Of a stretch of DNA of 64,000 nucleotides, positions 59,121 to 64,000 are shown piece by piece. Within the stretch, counting starts at the first letter, position 1; the number at the start of each line of letters is the position of its first letter. This stretch comes from Acinetobacter kanungonis. GTDB lineage: Bacteria > Pseudomonadota > Gammaproteobacteria > Pseudomonadales > Moraxellaceae. The DNA is taken from contig NZ_JAACKC010000003.1 in NCBI RefSeq assembly GCF_009939195.1, positions 1 to 64,000 of the forward strand, written 5' to 3'. Under the pieces are notes generated by a model. That model was not told where the DNA came from. It did not search any database and was given only the letters and a program-made list of their open reading frames with translations. Both the position numbers and the translations under genes were made by a program.

Positions 59121-59143
59121 AAGAATGATAAGGAGAGAGTTGT

Positions 59144-60340
59144 ATGGCGGGTTTAGCTCAGACAACGATCAATAAAGTTCAGCAAGTCTATGACCGTGTC
59201 AGTCCAAGAATTCCAGCGGAATTTACCGCTCGTAATGTGCTGATTTTCTGTGTGATTGCCTTACTGTGTTTAGGTTCCATCATGGTGGCCTCGGCCTCTA
59301 TGCCGTATGCTGATCGGATGATGGAGAATCCTTTCCATTATGTGGTCCGTCATGCTATTTCCATTGTGGTGGCTGCTGTCGCAGCTTTTTTGGCATATCG
59401 GGTTTCACTGAATGTATGGTTCAATAATACTTTTCCTCTGTGGCTCATCACCATTACATTGCTTGCTGCGGTGTTGGTGATCGGGACGGAAGTAAACGGT
59501 TCAACCCGTTGGATTCGTATTGCAGGCTTTACCTTGCAAGCCACCGAGGTTGCCAAGGTGATGATGGCGATCTTTACTGCAGACTATGTGGTGCGGCGTG
59601 CCGCAGAAGTACGAAATAACGTCAAAGGTCTGGTACGTTTAGCTGCCATCATGATCCTTACGGTGGGCCTGATCATTGCTGAGCCTGACTTGGGGGCGAC
59701 GGTGGTGATTGTATTGATGATGCTGGGTGTGTTCTTTTTGGCGGGTGCACCCGTGATTCAATTTGGTATCGCGCTTGGTGCGATTCTGATTGCCTTCTTC
59801 TTCCTGATTGTATTTGAACCCTATCGTTTTGAACGTTTGATGTCCTTCTCTAATCCATGGAATGATCCATTGGGCGCAGGTTATCAGCTTTCCAATGCTT
59901 TGATGGCGTTTGGTCGTGGTGAATGGGTCGGGGTCGGTTTGGGTCACAGTATCCAGAAGATGTCGTATTTGCCTGAAGCACATACCGACTTTATGTTGGC
60001 GGTATTGGGGGAGGAATTTGGCTTTCTTGGGATTACCGTGGTGTTGCTGCTGTCATTTGGTATGCTGGTGTGCTGTATCAAGATTGGTCATCGTGCGCTC
60101 CGCAATCAGTATTTGCGTGCGGGCTATTTGGCTTATGGCATCAGTATCATTTTCTTGCTGCAAATTCTGGTCAATGCAGGCATGAATATGGGCATGTTAC
60201 CGACCAAAGGTCTGACCTTGCCGTTTATTAGTTATGGTGGTTCTTCGTTAATTATGTGCGCGGTGATGATCAGTTTAATTCTGAAAATCGATGCCACTAC
60301 ACAAGACATCAATCCGAGTAAGGAAGAATCAAGCTTCTAA
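59144..60340 (+). CDS. ftsW: Septal peptidoglycan glycosyltransferase FtsW
   Basis: This 398-residue SEDS protein polymerises septal peptidoglycan with FtsI. It has ten helices. Key features are GSTRWIRIAGFTLQATEVAKV near residue 125, EPDLGATVVIVLMMLGVFFLAG near 185 with the conserved acidic residue, HTDFMLAVLGEEFGFLG near 280 and the closing NMGMLPTKGLTLPFISYGGSSL. The ATG follows AAGGAGAGAG. Only murD and ftsW of the dcw cluster are here; murG, murC and ddl are elsewhere, as in Acinetobacter. Confidence 0.95.
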   Translation: MAGLAQTTINKVQQVYDRVSPRIPAEFTARNVLIFCVIALLCLGSIMVASASMPYADRMMENPFHYVVRHAISIVVAAVAAFLAYRVSLNVWFNNTFPLWLITITLLAAVLVIGTEVNGSTRWIRIAGFTLQATEVAKVMMAIFTADYVVRRAAEVRNNVKGLVRLAAIMILTVGLIIAEPDLGATVVIVLMMLGVFFLAGAPVIQFGIALGAILIAFFFLIVFEPYRFERLMSFSNPWNDPLGAGYQLSNALMAFGRGEWVGVGLGHSIQKMSYLPEAHTDFMLAVLGEEFGFLGITVVLLLSFGMLVCCIKIGHRALRNQYLRAGYLAYGISIIFLLQILVNAGMNMGMLPTKGLTLPFISYGGSSLIMCAVMISLILKIDATTQDINPSKEESSF

Positions 60341-60385
60341 TAACGTTGGATTGTTAAGTGTCAGATTGCAAACAATGCTTCATTT

Positions 60386-60420
60386 AAAAAAACTCCAGTC
60401 CAAAGTGACTGGAGTTTTTT
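60386..60420. terminator. Bidirectional terminator between ftsW and gluQRS
   Basis: A 14-bp stem (60387-60400 with 60407-60420) with a 6-base loop sits between converging genes and has A and T runs on its ends. Confidence 0.92.
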
Positions 60421-60429
60421 TATTGGAAC

Positions 60430-61293
60430 TTAGAGGTAATGTCCTTCTAATTCGATACTATGTGGAATCAGCTCAGTATTCCACTGTGCCACGGCTTGTT
60501 GCAGCATTACTTCAGGTCGGTCGAGATCCACTTCGGGCTGATGCAAAGCCTGTAATGCTTGTTGTAATAATGCTGGTGCTTGTGCTGGGTCTAGGGCCTG
60601 TGCGAGGTTCTGTTTTGACAGTTTTTGTCCCTGATCATTCATGGCGAGTGGTAAATGCATGTAATTCAGGCGAGGGTAGCCTAAAAGCTGCGCCAACCAA
60701 ATTTGACGTTCGGTATTATCCAGCAGGTCTGCACCGCGCACCACATGGGTAATGCCTTGTAAATAATCATCCACCACAACGGCGAGTTGATAATTGATAA
60801 TGCCGTCACGACGTTTCAGGACAAAGTCACCTAAATCCGCTTTTAAATTGGAACAATGTTGACCTTGTAGACGGTCTTGAAAGCAAATGCGTTGGTCTTC
60901 AACCTTGATGCGAATGGCTTGATGTTCAAAGTCCAGACCTAAATCACGACAAGTTCCTGCATAGATATGATTGGAACCCAGCATTTTACGGGTGCAGGCG
61001 CAGGCATAGACGTGATGGGCTGCTCTTAACTGTTCAAGCACAGCTTCATACAGCGCCAAGCGATCTTTCTGAAAGATGATTTCGGCATCAGGATAAAGCT
61101 GAAAGGCGTCTAAGCATTGTAAAATATGCTGTTCACTACCCGGATAGATGCGTGGAATATCGGTGTCTTCGACCCGAACCAACCACTGTCCTTGTTGTGC
61201 CTTGGCATCACAATAGCTGGCTACTGCGGTGAGCAAGGAGCCAAAATGCAAAGGGCCGGTTGGCGATGGCGCAAACCGACCCACATAAGCCAT
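60430..61293 (-). CDS. gluQRS: Glutamyl-Q tRNA(Asp) synthetase
   Basis: This enzyme of about 287 residues attaches glutamate to queuosine in tRNA(Asp). It is a truncated GluRS-like protein with the class I HIGH motif as PSPTGPLHFGSLLTA (residues 9-23) and the KMSKS-like QKLSKQNL near residue 225. Zinc-binding cysteines are in VYACACTRKML and the following GTCRDLG. The ATG at 61293 is used; AAGGAGG lies upstream. It follows dksA after about 60 bases, the same pair as in E. coli. Confidence 0.93.
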   Translation of the reverse strand: MAYVGRFAPSPTGPLHFGSLLTAVASYCDAKAQQGQWLVRVEDTDIPRIYPGSEQHILQCLDAFQLYPDAEIIFQKDRLALYEAVLEQLRAAHHVYACACTRKMLGSNHIYAGTCRDLGLDFEHQAIRIKVEDQRICFQDRLQGQHCSNLKADLGDFVLKRRDGIINYQLAVVVDDYLQGITHVVRGADLLDNTERQIWLAQLLGYPRLNYMHLPLAMNDQGQKLSKQNLAQALDPAQAPALLQQALQALHQPEVDLDRPEVMLQQAVAQWNTELIPHSIELEGHYL

Positions 61294-61352
61294 CCTGTTG
61301 TCCCCCTCCTTGGTGAAAGTAGGGGTTAGGGGAGGATTATTGAATAACATGC

Positions 61353-61874
61353 TTAACCGTTATTTTGCTTCTCTTTGATTTCAGCCAAAGTTTTGCAATC
61401 AATACACAAAGTCGCTGTTGGGCGTGCTTCTAAACGGCGTAAACCAATCTCGATACCACAAGTTTCACAGAAACCGTAGTCATCATTTTTGATGGCTTCA
61501 ATCGATTGTTCAATTTTACGAATCAATTTACGTTCACGGTCACGTGTTCTTAATTCAATTGCAAATTCTTCTTCTTGCGTTGCACGGTCATTTACGTCAG
61601 GCAATGCAGTATTTTCGTCTTGCATGGTGTTGAGGGTACGATCCACTTCAGACATGAGCTCAGCTTTCCATGCCAATAAAATCTGACGGAAATGCTCAAG
61701 CTGCCCTTCAGACATGTATTCTTCATTCTTTTTTGGCTGATAAGGTTCAATACCAAATAAGCTCGCAGTAGAACCACCTTCTGTTGCCTTCGGCTTCACT
61801 TTACGTACGCGCTTAGTAGATTTGTCATCTACAACATCTTCATCCAAGACTTGGGTTTGGTTGTCATTCGCCAT
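61353..61874 (-). CDS. dksA: RNA polymerase-binding transcription factor DksA
   Basis: This protein of about 173 residues enters the RNA polymerase secondary channel and, with ppGpp, controls rRNA and stress promoters. The coiled-coil tip carries DVNDRAT (residues about 90-100; the usual DxxDxA), and the C-terminal zinc finger is CETCGIEIGLRRLEARPTATLCIDC. An N-terminal extension of about 30 basic residues (KSTKRVRKVKPKAT) precedes the globular part, which is absent from the 151-residue E. coli protein. The ATG at 61874 (GAGGA 9 bases upstream) is preferred to the one three codons earlier. gluQRS follows. Confidence 0.95.
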   Translation of the reverse strand: MANDNQTQVLDEDVVDDKSTKRVRKVKPKATEGGSTASLFGIEPYQPKKNEEYMSEGQLEHFRQILLAWKAELMSEVDRTLNTMQDENTALPDVNDRATQEEEFAIELRTRDRERKLIRKIEQSIEAIKNDDYGFCETCGIEIGLRRLEARPTATLCIDCKTLAEIKEKQNNG

Positions 61875-62085
61875 ATAGGGCATTCCTCATCATATACGTA
61901 CATCTATACGCAAAAAATATGGTGATATGCAAGTGTTTTTATCTACCGCCCATGCGGAGATTGTTCCACAGGGGTCGTCATCATATAGACTTTTTTCAGT
62001 TCTGGATAGTCTTTGATGTTTCGATTTAAGCTATCACCTTTTATTTAGCAGCCATAACATAATGGAAATAAAATGAAATGAAAAG

Positions 62086-62895
62086 TTAGTAGCCTGTAAT
62101 TTCAATATTTATTTTTTTCTGTATGGGCTGGGTGCGATGAACTTGAGTGCTGAACTCACCATTGGCTTTTAAATGTACGACACGATAACCTGGCGCTTCG
62201 TCATCGAGCGCAAAGTCATCACTGTGAGGTTTAAATTGTACGCAGGTTGATGGGGTGGACAGAAAATGAATGCCATGCCATTGATTTTCCGAAGTTTGAT
62301 GCACATGCCCGCAAAGCACCAGTTTCACATTACTGTGCTTGTCCAAGACATCGGTCAGATGTTCCGTGTTTTTCAGAATATGTTGATCAATCCAGCGTGA
62401 CTGCATTTCAAAAGGATGATGATGGCAGGCAATCAAGATGTGTTGCTCGGCATGCTGATTCAGAATCAGATCCAATTGCTGTAATTGTTCGGTTCCAATC
62501 CAGCCATCAATCTTTCCTTTGACGGCACTGTTTAACAGCACTAAGCACCAATTTCCCATGGAAATGGCATGAACTTTGTTTTGCTGGTCATGAAATGGAA
62601 AGAATTCCTCACTATCATGGTTGCCAGGCACCTGATAATGCGCAAAGCCTGTGCCTTGCATAAAGCTCAGGTAGCGCTGATAAGTCTCAGGCGCAGGCAC
62701 CTGTGCCAAATCACCCGTATGAATCAAAGCATGCGCATGCGGATATTCATGTTGAATTTGTGCCATCACGCGATGAAAACTTTGTTCAGGATTCATATGC
62801 ACAAATTCTAAATCGTCCTGATTCATTAAATGTGTATCTGAAATCTGTATGATGGTCCAGCCTTGTGGCTGGTCATGTGATTGTTTCAAAGTCAT
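62086..62895 (-). CDS. cpdA: 3',5'-cyclic-AMP phosphodiesterase CpdA
   Basis: This metallophosphoesterase of about 269 residues hydrolyses cyclic AMP. The two-metal motifs are QISDTHLM, HTGDLAQ, PGNHD, ACHHHPFE and LCGHVHQ, in the family order. The ATG at 62895 (MTLKQSHDQ) is used because AAGGGG precedes it; the frame opens 6 codons earlier over the nudF stop. It follows nudF by about 10 bases, the same order as in E. coli nudF-yqiB-cpdA. Confidence 0.94.
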   Translation of the reverse strand: MTLKQSHDQPQGWTIIQISDTHLMNQDDLEFVHMNPEQSFHRVMAQIQHEYPHAHALIHTGDLAQVPAPETYQRYLSFMQGTGFAHYQVPGNHDSEEFFPFHDQQNKVHAISMGNWCLVLLNSAVKGKIDGWIGTEQLQQLDLILNQHAEQHILIACHHHPFEMQSRWIDQHILKNTEHLTDVLDKHSNVKLVLCGHVHQTSENQWHGIHFLSTPSTCVQFKPHSDDFALDDEAPGYRVVHLKANGEFSTQVHRTQPIQKKINIEITGY

Positions 62896-62905
62896 GTCCT
62901 TCCCC

Positions 62906-63526
62906 TTAGACATTCCTTATTGTATTAATATGTTGTTCTAACCATTGCAATGCCATGATGACAGGCGCATTTCTGAGCCGACCATTGGTCAACAGGCTGC
63001 GAATGTCTGCATAATCTAAAATATGCAGTTGGATATTTTCACCTTCGTTCGCAACGCCAAAAACTCCACCCTGTTCTGGTAATGTTGCTTCTGCACTATA
63101 TAAATGAAATAGTTCAGCACAAGCACCCGCAGAAGGGTAAAAGCTAAACAGATGTTGCAAGGCTTGCAATTCACACCCTGATTCTTCTAGGCTTTCACGG
63201 CGAATACAGCTTTCAGGTGATTCATCACCATCGAGTACACCTGCAATCACTTCCAGTTGCCAAGGTGAATCTGGATCATCCATTGCGCCAATACGAAATT
63301 GCTCAATTAAAGCGAATTTTTGTTGTTGATCATTATAAATTAAAACCCCTGCCGCTTCAGGACGTTGAATCAATTCCCGATGAATGACAGAGGTATAGTC
63401 GCTTTGCTGAAATAAACGATGCCGAAGGCTGACTTTTTCAACCTGAATAAAGCCGCGAAATAAATATTCTCGAGAAAGAATGTCTACTTCGTCGCTGTTA
63501 TACGTGGCTCGTTTAATAATATTCAT
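62906..63526 (-). CDS. nudF: ADP-ribose pyrophosphatase NudF
   Basis: This 206-residue Nudix hydrolase splits ADP-ribose to AMP and ribose 5-phosphate. The Nudix box GVLDGDESPESCIRRESLEESG fits GX5EX7REUXEEXGU, and the following SFYPSAGACAELFHLYSAEA is typical of NudF. The N-terminus holds the dimer strand region. It is upstream of cpdA with overlapping control, and downstream of a 76-base gap after the thiC end. Confidence 0.93.
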   Translation of the reverse strand: MNIIKRATYNSDEVDILSREYLFRGFIQVEKVSLRHRLFQQSDYTSVIHRELIQRPEAAGVLIYNDQQQKFALIEQFRIGAMDDPDSPWQLEVIAGVLDGDESPESCIRRESLEESGCELQALQHLFSFYPSAGACAELFHLYSAEATLPEQGGVFGVANEGENIQLHILDYADIRSLLTNGRLRNAPVIMALQWLEQHINTIRNV

Positions 63527-63602
63527 AAAGCTCGGTCAGGATGAAAATGACTATTTCATCCTAACGGAGTTTTTTCTGAACACAAATCTTTTTTTTAGCC
63601 AA

Positions 63603-64000
<398 letters not shown>

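Overview
The window is chromosomal core DNA of a gammaproteobacterium, almost certainly Acinetobacter (Moraxellaceae). The evidence is the combination of BenK-like aromatic-acid transporters, the moderately AT-rich base composition, and gene neighbourhoods typical of the genus: comM/ubiK/glnK/amtB, nrdR/ribD/DNA methylase/ribE, xerD/dsbC/hom/thrC and feoA/feoB. Assignment rests on reading protein motifs and gene order by eye; the species cannot be fixed. I saw no prophage, complete insertion sequence, CRISPR array, rRNA or tRNA gene.

Layout. 0-6 kb: two paralogous AAHS-family aromatic-acid/H+ symporters flank a membrane protein of unknown function, a 0.9-kb nearly non-coding stretch and an FMN reductase. 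6-20 kb: radical-SAM protein YgiQ, a DUF2726 protein, RidA, DNA polymerase IV, a GH25 lysozyme-like protein, an MdtD-like exporter, a PiT-like phosphate-transporter relative behind a PHO box, a LOG-family hydrolase, a TerC-CBS-CorC fusion, YchJ, a TRIC-type channel and a NiaP-like transporter. 20-26 kb: parC, fadD, a small membrane protein, a MAPEG protein and ppa. 26-33 kb: two outer-membrane porins (OprD and TorF families) separated by 1.1 kb of decayed-looking DNA, then comM, ubiK and the nitrogen-sensing pair glnK-amtB.

33-38 kb: nrdR leads into a tightly packed ribD / adenine DNA methyltransferase / ribE cluster, followed by DedA and a 72-codon unknown gene behind a second PHO box. 38-45 kb: pepA-holC-coiled-coil protein on the minus strand, divergent from lptF-lptG, then gpmI and a CtpA-type protease. 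45-50 kb: the PilS-PilR two-component system, a GacA-type regulator and pbpG. 50-55 kb: xerD, dsbC, hom and thrC on one strand. 55-64 kb: feoA-feoB-Cys-rich FeoB partner under a Fur-type site, murD-ftsW, dksA-gluQRS, nudF-cpdA, and the 3' end of thiC running off the window.

The most informative signals are in the spaces between genes. Two arrays of three 11-bp PHO-box units lie upstream of the PiT-like gene and of the 72-aa unknown gene. Three sigma-54-like promoters lie before glnK, amtB and the TorF porin; the amtB and torF copies are nearly identical, which suggests the porin belongs to the nitrogen-limitation response. A Fur-like operator over a promoter inside the longest feoA reading frame moves that gene's start downstream. 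The solitary adenine methylase inside the riboflavin operon is the strongest candidate for an epigenetic regulator.
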